A DNA stretch of 30,196 bases. It comes from DATAFF01 sp036257595. Its GTDB lineage: Bacteria > Pseudomonadota > Alphaproteobacteria > Rhizobiales > Aestuariivirgaceae. The translations under genes were made by a program, and so were the position numbers. Below, one piece after another: positions 24,172 through 30,196 of this stretch. The DNA lies in NCBI GenBank assembly GCA_036257595.1, contig DATAFF010000121.1, forward strand, positions 1 to 30,196, in the 5' to 3' direction. Below the pieces are notes generated by a model that was given only the letters and a program-made list of their open reading frames with translations, did no database searches and was not told the DNA's origin. Within the stretch, counting starts at the first letter, position 1, and every line of letters starts with the position of its first letter.

Positions 24172-26382
24172 ATGACATTGCGAAATCTGAGCTGCACGGT
24201 GGGCCGCGACGGCGTGGCGGTGATCACTCTGCAGGCACCCGACGGCTCGCTTCCACTCATCGATGAGAGCACCATCGAGGAGCTGGAGCAGCTGGTCGAG
24301 CGGATCGCCAGCGACAGCGCGATCAAGGGTGCGGTGATCACCGGGGTCGACGGGAAGCTCTGCCTCGGTGCCGATCCGCGGCTCCATGAGAGGCTGATCG
24401 TCGACCATCGTGCCGAGGAGGCGCGGCGCGGCGCGGAAGAAGCGACGCGGCATCTTGCCGAGCGGGGGGGAAGGCTGTCGCGGCTGTGCCGACGGCTGGA
24501 AACGCAAGGCAAGCCGGTGGCGGCAGCAATCAATGGCGCCGCCCTCGGCGCCGGTTTCGAGCTTGTCCTCGCCTGCCACCGCCGGATCGTCGAGAACCAT
24601 CCCGAGAACCGGCTCGGCCTGCCGCAGGTGACAATCGGGCTCATGCCGGGCGCCGGCGGCACGCAGAGGCTGCCGCGGCTGATCGGCGCCGAGGCAGCCC
24701 TGAAGCTGATGCTGCAGGGGCGGTTGGTCGAGCCGCCGGAAGCACAAAAGCTCGGAATCGTCGACGAGGTGGTGCCCGATGGCGGGGCGCTCGAACGGGC
24801 ACAGGCGTGGATCGCCGGGGGCGGACGGGGCGTGCAGGCGTTCGACGAGAAGGGATTCCGGCTGCCTGGCGGCGAAGTCTATTCGGCACGCGGGTTGATG
24901 CTGTGGCCGGTCGCAAATGCGGTCTACCGAAAGGACACATTCGACAACTACCAGGCGCGGCGGGCCGTTCTGCACGCCGTTTATGAAGGGCTCCTGGTGA
25001 AGACCATGGCGGCGGCGCTCGCGATCGAGAATCGCTGGCTCACCCATGTGCTGAAGGACAGCCAGGCCCTGCCGATGCTCAGGACGCTCTATTATTCGAT
25101 GGGCGCGCTCGCCCAGGGGGTGCGGCGACCCAAGGGTCTGCCGCTCAAGCCAGTCCGGCGGCTCGGCCTTGTCGGTGCGGGTTTCATGGGGTCGGGGATC
25201 GCTCATGTGACGGCCAGGGCCGGCATCGAGGTGGTGCTGATCGACCGCGACCAACCGGCGGCGGACAAAGGCAAGGCGCATTCCGCCAGGCTGATGGAGA
25301 AGGAGATCGGCCGCGGCCGCGCCAGCCGCGAGGAGGCCGCTGCGGTCGCTGGACATATCCAGGCCGGCACCGACCTCGAGGCGCTCGGCGATTGCGATCT
25401 GGTCATCGAGGCGGTGTTCGAGAACAAGGAGCTGAAAAGGGAGATCCTGGCCGGCATCGACCAGGTCCTCAAGCCGGATGCCATTCTGGCCTCCAACACC
25501 TCGACGCTTCCCATCACCGAGCTTGCCGGCTTCACCCGCCGACCGACGGAGTTCATCGGCATCCACTTCTTCTCGCCGGTCGACCGGATGCAGCTCGTCG
25601 AGATCATCCGGGGCAAGGCGACCGGCGAGCGGGCGGTGGCAAAGGCCATCGATTTCGTGCGCCAGATCGGCAAGACGCCGATCGTCGTCAACGACTCGCG
25701 CGGCTTTTTCACCTCGCGGGTGGTGATGACCTATCTGGCGGAGGGCTGCGAGATGCTGGCGGAGGGGGTGCCGCCGGCGCTGATCGAGAATGCCGGCCGC
25801 ATGGCCGGCATGCCGGTCGGGCCGCTCGCCCTCAATGACGAGATCGCGCTCGACCTTGGCTGGAAGATCCTCCAGGCGACCAAGGCGGATCTCGGCGAAG
25901 CCTATCGGGCGCGGACGATCGACAAGATCCTCGAGGAGATGGTGGTCCGGCGCGAGCGGTTCGGCCGCAAGAACCGGCGCGGCTTCTATGACTATCCGGA
26001 GACCGGTCGCAAGCGGCTGTGGGATGGGCTCGCCGAGGTTGCAGCGCCGCGCCCGCCTACGCAGTTCGATGCCGAAACTCTGAAACAGCGGCTGCTGCTG
26101 ATCCAGGCGCTGGAAACGGCGCGGTGTTTCGAGGAAGGAGTCCTGACCGACCCGCGCGAGGGCGATGTCGGCGCCATACTGGGCTTCGGTTTTGCACCTT
26201 GGACCGGCGGTCCGCTGTCCTATATCGATATGGTCGGCATCGACATCTTCGTCCGGCGGTGCAGCGCCTTCGAGCAGCAGTTCGGCGATCGCTACCGGCC
26301 GGCCCGGCTGCTTCGCCATATGGCAGAGACCGGGCAACGCTTCTACGACAGTCCCGGCAGCCATAGAGGGACGGCAGCATGA
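24172..26382 (+). CDS. Bifunctional enoyl-CoA hydratase / 3-hydroxyacyl-CoA dehydrogenase (FadB/FadJ-like)
   Basis: A 736-residue multifunctional beta-oxidation protein of normal size. The N-terminal crotonase domain (about 10-200) has NGAALGAGFELVLAC with Glu130 and an oxyanion-hole Gly patch, then LGLPQVTIGLMPGAGG. The second catalytic Glu of this family is expected where Gln152 stands, 22 residues after Glu130, the same spacing as Glu151/Glu173 of human HADHA. The dehydrogenase half starts near 320 with the NAD motif LVGAGFMGSGIAH, then IEAVFENKELK and catalytic His in IGIHFFSPVDRM; a C-terminal helical dehydrogenase domain follows. The hydratase step may be weak, as Gln is not a good acid/base. 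Start at 24172 follows the cupin by 9 bases. Its stop overlaps a small membrane-protein gene (ATGA). Confidence 0.92.
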   Translation: MTLRNLSCTVGRDGVAVITLQAPDGSLPLIDESTIEELEQLVERIASDSAIKGAVITGVDGKLCLGADPRLHERLIVDHRAEEARRGAEEATRHLAERGGRLSRLCRRLETQGKPVAAAINGAALGAGFELVLACHRRIVENHPENRLGLPQVTIGLMPGAGGTQRLPRLIGAEAALKLMLQGRLVEPPEAQKLGIVDEVVPDGGALERAQAWIAGGGRGVQAFDEKGFRLPGGEVYSARGLMLWPVANAVYRKDTFDNYQARRAVLHAVYEGLLVKTMAAALAIENRWLTHVLKDSQALPMLRTLYYSMGALAQGVRRPKGLPLKPVRRLGLVGAGFMGSGIAHVTARAGIEVVLIDRDQPAADKGKAHSARLMEKEIGRGRASREEAAAVAGHIQAGTDLEALGDCDLVIEAVFENKELKREILAGIDQVLKPDAILASNTSTLPITELAGFTRRPTEFIGIHFFSPVDRMQLVEIIRGKATGERAVAKAIDFVRQIGKTPIVVNDSRGFFTSRVVMTYLAEGCEMLAEGVPPALIENAGRMAGMPVGPLALNDEIALDLGWKILQATKADLGEAYRARTIDKILEEMVVRRERFGRKNRRGFYDYPETGRKRLWDGLAEVAAPRPPTQFDAETLKQRLLLIQALETARCFEEGVLTDPREGDVGAILGFGFAPWTGGPLSYIDMVGIDIFVRRCSAFEQQFGDRYRPARLLRHMAETGQRFYDSPGSHRGTAA

Positions 26383-26591
26383 TTACCGATCTGGGCGGTC
26401 CGGCCTTTCTGCTCATCGACGTTGTCTTTGTCGCGTTGCTGGCCGTGGCGCTGGTGTTCGGTGCGAAGTGGTGGCGCAGGCGGCGCAGCCCGGTGGTCAA
26501 GCAGGCCGAGGTCGAGGGGGTGCGCCAGGCCTATGGCATGGCGAAGGACGAGCCTACCGCGGCGTCGCCGGAGAAGCCGAAGGGGCAGTAG
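26379..26591 (+). CDS. Small single-pass membrane protein coupled to the beta-oxidation operon
   Basis: A 70-residue protein. Residues about 8-28 (FLLIDVVFVALLAVALVFGA) form one hydrophobic helix, followed by the basic stop-transfer KWWRRRRS, so the N-terminus should be periplasmic and the charged C-terminal tail cytoplasmic. No known domain is recognised. Its ATG overlaps the stop of the fadB/J-like gene (ATGA), which makes it a genuine translated gene rather than a chance frame. It might tether the beta-oxidation proteins to the membrane, but this is only a suggestion from context. It ends 49 bases before the convergent argE stop, and I see no hairpin terminator in the gap. Confidence 0.68.
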   Translation: MITDLGGPAFLLIDVVFVALLAVALVFGAKWWRRRRSPVVKQAEVEGVRQAYGMAKDEPTAASPEKPKGQ

Positions 26592-26640
26592 GGGTCGCGA
26601 AGATTGTCGCTGCCTATCGCCTGATGACGACTGCCTCTTC

Positions 26641-27804
26641 TCAAATGGCGCGGGTGCAATATTCGGCGAGGCGGCGCAGGAAGCCCTCGCAGCGCTCGAG
26701 CTCGCTCATGGCCACGAACTCGTCGGGCTTGTGCGCCTGCTCGATAGAGCCCGGTCCGCAGATCACGGCGGGAATCCCCGCCACCTGGAACAGGCCTGCC
26801 TCGGTTCCGTAGGACACCGCGCCAGTGTCGTTGCCGCCGGTCAGCTGCAGCGCCAGCGCCTCGGCGGGCGAGCCCGGCACCGGCATCAGCGGCGGCACGA
26901 TATTCTTGCGCCGGGTGGTAATCCCGGTGGTGGGTGAAACCGCCTGCATGGCCGGCAGCAGAGTCTCGGCCAGCCGGTCCAGGCGCTCAGGAATTTCGTC
27001 GGGATCTTGTCCCGGGATGATGCGGGTCTCCCAGTGAAAGGTGCAGCAGCGCGGCACGATGTTGCGGGCGGTTCCACCGGAGATGGTGCCGATGTGGACG
27101 CTGCTATAGGGCGGGTCAAAGCGGCCGGTGGGGTCACCGCGCTCGCGCATCTCGCCGGCGATGGCAGTGATCTCGCTGATGAGCTCGCCGGCGACCATGA
27201 TGGCATTGACGCCCTGGTGAGAGAGGCTCGAATGGGCCTCGTGACCCTCGACCTCGGTGACGAAGCTCAGCGTGCTCTTATGGCCGTTGACCACCTTCAT
27301 CAAGGTGGGCTCGCCGATGATTGCCGCCGAGGGTCGCGGCAAATCGCCGGCGACGATCCGCTCGATCAGCGGGCGCACACCGGTGCAGCCCACCTCCTCG
27401 TCACAGGAAAAGGCGAGGTGAATCGGCCGCTTCAGCGGCTTTCCGAGAAACTCCGGCACCAGTGCCAGGCAGGCAGCGAGGAAGCCCTTCATATCGGCGG
27501 TGCCGCGGCCGTAGATCTTTCCCGCACGCTCGACCGCCGAAAAGGGATCGCTGGTCCAGGCCTGGCCGTCGACCGGCACCACATCGGTATGACCCGACAG
27601 CACGATGCCGCCGGCAATGTCGGGACCGATGGTGGCCCAGAGATTGGTCTTGCCGGGCTGGTAATCGACCCGAACGGCGGGGACGCCCAGTGCGCCGAGA
27701 TAATCCTCGACAAATTCAATCAATGGCTCGTTGCTGTTGCGGCTGGTCGTATCGAAGGCGATGAGCTGGCCCAGCAGCTCGCGCGTCGCAGATGGCTCGG
27801 GCAT
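26641..27804 (-). CDS. argE: Acetylornithine deacetylase (M20 family)
   Basis: A 387-residue zinc-dependent M20 hydrolase, the usual ArgE size. The metal-binding motifs are SGHTDVVPVDG (His72, Asp74), GRGTADMKG (Asp104) and FSCDEEVGCTG (catalytic Glu136, metal Glu137). It removes the acetyl group from N-acetylornithine in arginine biosynthesis; related M20 members (succinyl-diaminopimelate desuccinylase) share these motifs, so argE rests on overall wording and length. Two starts are possible: GTG at 27813, directly after the apaG stop, or ATG at 27804, which has GGAG just upstream and is preferred. It lies downstream of apaG on the same strand and is probably co-transcribed. Confidence 0.88.
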   Translation of the reverse strand: MPEPSATRELLGQLIAFDTTSRNSNEPLIEFVEDYLGALGVPAVRVDYQPGKTNLWATIGPDIAGGIVLSGHTDVVPVDGQAWTSDPFSAVERAGKIYGRGTADMKGFLAACLALVPEFLGKPLKRPIHLAFSCDEEVGCTGVRPLIERIVAGDLPRPSAAIIGEPTLMKVVNGHKSTLSFVTEVEGHEAHSSLSHQGVNAIMVAGELISEITAIAGEMRERGDPTGRFDPPYSSVHIGTISGGTARNIVPRCCTFHWETRIIPGQDPDEIPERLDRLAETLLPAMQAVSPTTGITTRRKNIVPPLMPVPGSPAEALALQLTGGNDTGAVSYGTEAGLFQVAGIPAVICGPGSIEQAHKPDEFVAMSELERCEGFLRRLAEYCTRAI

Positions 27805-27813
27805 GGACTCCAC

Positions 27814-28212
27814 TCAGTGAATCGGGCGGGGAATGTCAGGCGAGTCGAGCGAGAACGCCGGGATGTCGACATTGATCGGCTCGCCGTCCTCGGTCTCCAT
27901 CTGGTAAGCGCCGGACATGAACCCCGATGGTGTTGCGAGCGGCGCACCGGACGTGTAGCGGAAGCTGCCGCCAGGTTCGAGCGTGGGCTGCTCGCCGACA
28001 ACGCCGGCGCCGCGCACCTCCTGCACGCGCCCGTTGGCGTCGACGATCTTCCAGTAGCGGGTCTTGAGTGTCACGGTTCTTAGGCCATTGTTGACGATGG
28101 TCACCGTATAGGCCCAGACGAAGTATCCCTCGTCGGGACGCGACCTGTCATCGAGGTACTGCGGCTCGACGGTCACCGAAATTCCGTTGGTGGTGCGTTC
28201 GTAATGCGTCAT
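27814..28212 (-). CDS. apaG: ApaG protein (Co2+/Mg2+ efflux-associated)
   Basis: A 132-residue all-beta protein of the standard ApaG length. The phrases VFVWAYTV-like (YFVWAYTVTIVN), TLKTRYWKIVDANGR, VRGAGVVGEQP and LEPGGSFRYTSGAPL are hallmark ApaG sequences. ApaG has been linked to cobalt resistance and magnesium efflux in enterobacteria, but the molecular activity is unclear; the fold is fibronectin-like. The start at 28212 is chosen from the family beginning (MTHYERTTNGISV) and AAGGG about 9 bases upstream; the frame is open 36 codons further without support. It is divergent from dcd across a 128-bp gap. Confidence 0.92.
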   Translation of the reverse strand: MTHYERTTNGISVTVEPQYLDDRSRPDEGYFVWAYTVTIVNNGLRTVTLKTRYWKIVDANGRVQEVRGAGVVGEQPTLEPGGSFRYTSGAPLATPSGFMSGAYQMETEDGEPINVDIPAFSLDSPDIPRPIH

Positions 28213-28340
28213 CGGGTGGCCCTTGCGGCGCACAACTCTAGCCACCGCCACCGGCGATTTCCACAGGCATTCGGTCTCGAGGGGCTGGCGGCGGCCGGCA
28301 TTGGGTGCAAGATAATCCATGGAAAGGCGAGGAGATGCCC

Positions 28341-29441
28341 ATGACCCCGTCGGCGCGTGGCGGAATTCTCCCGGCGCATGCCATTGCGAGGCTTCATGCG
28401 GACGGTGCGATCACGAGCGCCAGCCCGTTCGCGCCTGGCCAGATCCAGCCGGCCAGCCTCGATCTACGGCTCGGGGCCGAGGCCTATCGGGTCCGCGCGT
28501 CATTCCTGCCAGGGCGCGGAAACACGGTGGAAGCCCGGCTCGAGGCCCTGAAGCTCCACCGGATCTCGCTCGCCGGAGGGGCCGTTCTCGAGACCGGGTG
28601 CGTCTATATCGTGCCGCTCGAGGAGCGGCTGGCCCTCCCGCGCGACATCGCCGCCCTGTCGAATCCCAAGAGCTCGACCGGGCGGCTCGACATCTTCACC
28701 CGCGTGATCGCCGATCGGGCGAATGAGTTCGACAAGATCCCGCCCGGCTATGCCGGTCCGCTCTTTGCCGAGATCTCGCCGCGAACCTTTCCGGTGCTGG
28801 TCAGGCCGGGTTCGCGCCTGACGCAGATCCGTTTCCGAGTCGGGGCTTTCGAGGCGAGCGACAATCTGATCCGCGAGCTCCATCAGCGCGAGCCGCTGGT
28901 CACCTCGGGTGAGCCCAATATCGACAATGGGATCGCGCTCAGTGTCGACCTGGCGAGCCAGGAGCCCGGTCAGCCGATCGGCTATCGGGCCATTCGCCAT
29001 TCCGGCCTGATCGATGTCGATGCGGTCGGAGCGCTGGATGTGCTGGACTATTGGGAGCCGATCTTCCGGCCGCAAAGCCTGATCCTCGATCCCGACCAGT
29101 TCTACATCCTGGCTTCGCGCGAGGCGGTGCGGGTGCCCCCCGACCATGCTGCGGAAATGGTGCCGTTCAACCCGCTGATGGGCGAGTTCCGGGTGCATTA
29201 TGCCGGGTTCTTCGATCCGGGCTTCGGCCATGCCGCAGGCGGCGGCGAAGGCGCCCGGGCGGTGCTCGAAGTGCGCTCGCACGAGGTGCCGTTCATCCTG
29301 GAGCACGGGCAGATCGTTGGTCGGCTGATCTATGAGCGGCTGACCGAGCCGCCGCAGCGCGTCTACGGGCAGGACATCGGCTCGAACTATCAGCGCCAGG
29401 GCCTCAAACTGTCGAAGCACTTCAAGCCCTATGCGGCTTGA
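28341..29441 (+). CDS. dcd: 2'-deoxycytidine 5'-triphosphate deaminase, long alphaproteobacterial type
   Basis: A 366-residue dCTP deaminase of the long form, about twice the E. coli enzyme. It makes dUTP for thymidylate synthesis. The N-terminal half has PASLDLRLG, LSNPKSSTGRLDIF with the conserved Ser-Ser-x-Gly-Arg of the dUTPase/DCD fold, and GYAGPLFAEISPRTFPVL, where the Glu is in the catalytic position. The C-terminal half repeats the fold (YILASREAV, then AGFFDPGFG and LEVRSHEVPFILEHGQ). ATG at 28341 is preferred because GAGGAG lies 6 bases upstream; ATG 28335 and an in-frame ATG at 28305 are alternatives. The tRNA gene follows after 53 bp. Confidence 0.9.
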   Translation: MTPSARGGILPAHAIARLHADGAITSASPFAPGQIQPASLDLRLGAEAYRVRASFLPGRGNTVEARLEALKLHRISLAGGAVLETGCVYIVPLEERLALPRDIAALSNPKSSTGRLDIFTRVIADRANEFDKIPPGYAGPLFAEISPRTFPVLVRPGSRLTQIRFRVGAFEASDNLIRELHQREPLVTSGEPNIDNGIALSVDLASQEPGQPIGYRAIRHSGLIDVDAVGALDVLDYWEPIFRPQSLILDPDQFYILASREAVRVPPDHAAEMVPFNPLMGEFRVHYAGFFDPGFGHAAGGGEGARAVLEVRSHEVPFILEHGQIVGRLIYERLTEPPQRVYGQDIGSNYQRQGLKLSKHFKPYAA

Positions 29442-29453
29442 AGCTTTGCGCGC

Positions 29454-29482
29454 TTGACAGCGGCCTTCCAACCTGTTGCTCT
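29454..29482 (+). promoter_or_regulatory. Candidate sigma-70-type promoter of tRNA-Gly
   Basis: A perfect TTGACA -35 box is at 29454-29459. With a 17-base spacer the -10 would be TGCTCT at 29477-29482, a poor match, so the -10 is uncertain. The position, 35 bases before the mature tRNA, is what a tRNA promoter requires. Confidence 0.5.
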
Positions 29483-29494
29483 CGCAGCAGCCAG

Positions 29495-29569
29495 GCGGGC
29501 GTAGTTCAGTGGTAGAACGACAGCTTCCCAAGCTGTATGTCGAGGGTTCGATTCCCTTCGCCCGCTCCA
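29495..29569 (+). tRNA. tRNA-Gly (anticodon CCC)
   Basis: The cloverleaf is complete. The acceptor stem GCGGGCG (29495-29501) pairs with CGCCCGC (29559-29565). The D arm has GTTC/GAAC. The anticodon stem ACAGC/GCTGT encloses loop TTCCCAA with anticodon CCC at 29527-29529, reading GGG glycine codons. The T loop is TTCGATT. The discriminator base is T29566 and CCA (29567-29569) is encoded. The integrase gene directly downstream makes its 3' end a likely attachment site. Confidence 0.96.
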
Positions 29570-29656
29570 GATTTCCAAAGCATTGGCATCGGGTTATCGG
29601 CCTACCATTGAACTAACGCGTTCCTCGCGTTCCTCATCACGTTCCCAACTTTTTGT
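29570..29656. other. Junction segment between tRNA-Gly and integrase: tRNA-like fragment and short direct repeats
   Basis: On the minus strand, positions 29602-29615 read TAGTTCAATGGTAG, a D-arm sequence typical of bacterial glycine tRNAs, but no complete cloverleaf follows. Next to it, GCGTTCCTC occurs twice in tandem (29618-29626, 29627-29635) with a degenerate third copy (ACGTTCCCA, 29639-29647); such direct repeats near an attachment site can be integrase arm-binding or excisionase sites. A TTTTT run at 29650-29654 is the only weak terminator-like element. Confidence 0.5.
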
Positions 29657-30196
29657 TCACTCGTCGTTCTTCGCACTCACATGCTTTGAACGCAGCTGCG
29701 CGACCTCACGCGATTTGCCGATCGGGCCTCGCGAATAGCGTGCCGTGATCGATGCGTTGTTGTGACCAGCCGAGCTGCGGATGGAGTCCATATTCGCGCC
29801 CGCGTCCTCGGCCTCAGTGGTCGCCCCTGCCCGCGCATCCATGTTCCAGACTTCATCAGGAATACCGGCCTGGCGAGCGATTGCGCGCCACTCGCGTGCA
29901 TAGGCGTGCTTTGCGTATGGGCGGCTGGCCTTTTCGTCGATAATGAGCGGACCGACGCGCTGTTCGGCAGGGACCAGTTCGAGAAGCGACAGCGTCAGCG
30001 GACACAGCTTAAGATCATGGGCGACAATCCTACCGGACTTAGTCGTCACCTTGCGAAGCACGAGATCTGATGGGATGTCCTGCCAAATCAGGCCGTTTAC
30101 CCAGCGGCTCCGATTGAGAATGATGCCAGTCGGGTCGGCATCGGCGCCAATCGGTTCCCACTCGCCGATGACGTCCTTCTGTCGCATCATCGACTC
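29657..30196 (-). CDS. Tyrosine-recombinase integrase, C-terminal catalytic part (5' truncated by window edge)
   Basis: The frame is open to the right edge, so only the C-terminal ~179 residues are seen. MRQKDVIGEW carries the first catalytic Arg; TTKSGRIVAHDL has the beta-hairpin Lys. The second box reads WNMDARAGATTEAEDAG, where the usual His of H-x-x-R is Met. AGHNNASITARYSRG supplies the His and the nucleophilic Tyr. I recall this Met/Asp-Ala-Arg form in a Rhizobiales integrase group, so it is probably still functional. It is transcribed towards the tRNA-Gly that ends 88 bases away. Its codon choice looks less GC-biased than that of the genes to the left, in keeping with acquired DNA. Confidence 0.85.
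   Translation of the reverse strand, partial: ESMMRQKDVIGEWEPIGADADPTGIILNRSRWVNGLIWQDIPSDLVLRKVTTKSGRIVAHDLKLCPLTLSLLELVPAEQRVGPLIIDEKASRPYAKHAYAREWRAIARQAGIPDEVWNMDARAGATTEAEDAGANMDSIRSSAGHNNASITARYSRGPIGKSREVAQLRSKHVSAKNDE

Noticed and set aside
23500..26364. A 954-residue open frame on the minus strand opposite thiolase, cupin and the fadB/J-like gene
   Set aside because: It is a high-GC antisense shadow: it crosses several well-supported genes, is rich in Arg, His and Asp, and shows no domain.
1..30196. CRISPR arrays, insertion sequences, rRNA genes and riboswitches
   Set aside because: I saw no regularly spaced repeats, transposase-like genes, rRNA sequence or recognisable riboswitch, including none before the B12-related genes whose starts lie in the window.

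Overview
The window is high-GC, tightly packed chromosomal DNA from an alphaproteobacterium, most likely of the order Hyphomicrobiales (Rhizobiales). The signs are an EcfG-like ECF sigma factor, a PodJ-like polarity protein with CtrA/CcrM-like sites upstream, a MerR-controlled fatty-acid operon, the ligase-associated DNA-damage helicase/PdeM pair, a double-length dCTP deaminase and a Rhizobiales-type integrase. All assignments come from reading the sequence and from remembered family features; no database search was run.

Left part (1-4724): a B12-dependent methylmalonyl-CoA mutase enters from the left edge. Its small-subunit end is joined in frame to a full large subunit. It converges on a two-gene minus-strand unit: a peroxiredoxin fused to a cyclic-nucleotide-binding domain, then a site-2-protease-type M50 membrane protease with CBS domains.

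Central part (4973-13587): an ECF sigma factor is followed by a candidate EcfG-type promoter. A seven-gene operon comes next, almost every junction an ATGA overlap: two NAD-dependent sugar-nucleotide epimerases, a B12-binding-domain radical SAM enzyme, a GT4 glycosyltransferase and three tandem CgeB-like glycosyltransferases. This is the most unusual system in the window. It looks like a pathway for making and modifying a small glycan or glycoconjugate, possibly under general-stress control. No polymerase, flippase or exporter is present. I recall a similar Rhizobiales locus called the 'rhizo-twelve' system, but this needs a profile search.

13588-20869: a small lysine-rich histone-H1-like protein, then a Lhr-type helicase whose 5' end contains a GC-rich palindrome, and PdeM. 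On the minus strand lie a PodJ-like protein and a DUF3429-like membrane protein. The 273-bp gap upstream of podJ contains CtrA-like half-sites and a GANTC site.

20870-26591: a beta-oxidation operon with a MerR regulator, acyl-CoA dehydrogenase, thiolase, cupin, bifunctional enoyl-CoA hydratase/3-hydroxyacyl-CoA dehydrogenase and a tiny membrane protein. The hydratase has Gln where the second catalytic Glu is expected.

26641-30196: argE and apaG on the minus strand, dcd on the plus strand, tRNA-Gly(CCC), and then an integrase cut by the right edge. The tRNA is therefore probably the attachment site of an integrated element that continues beyond the window.
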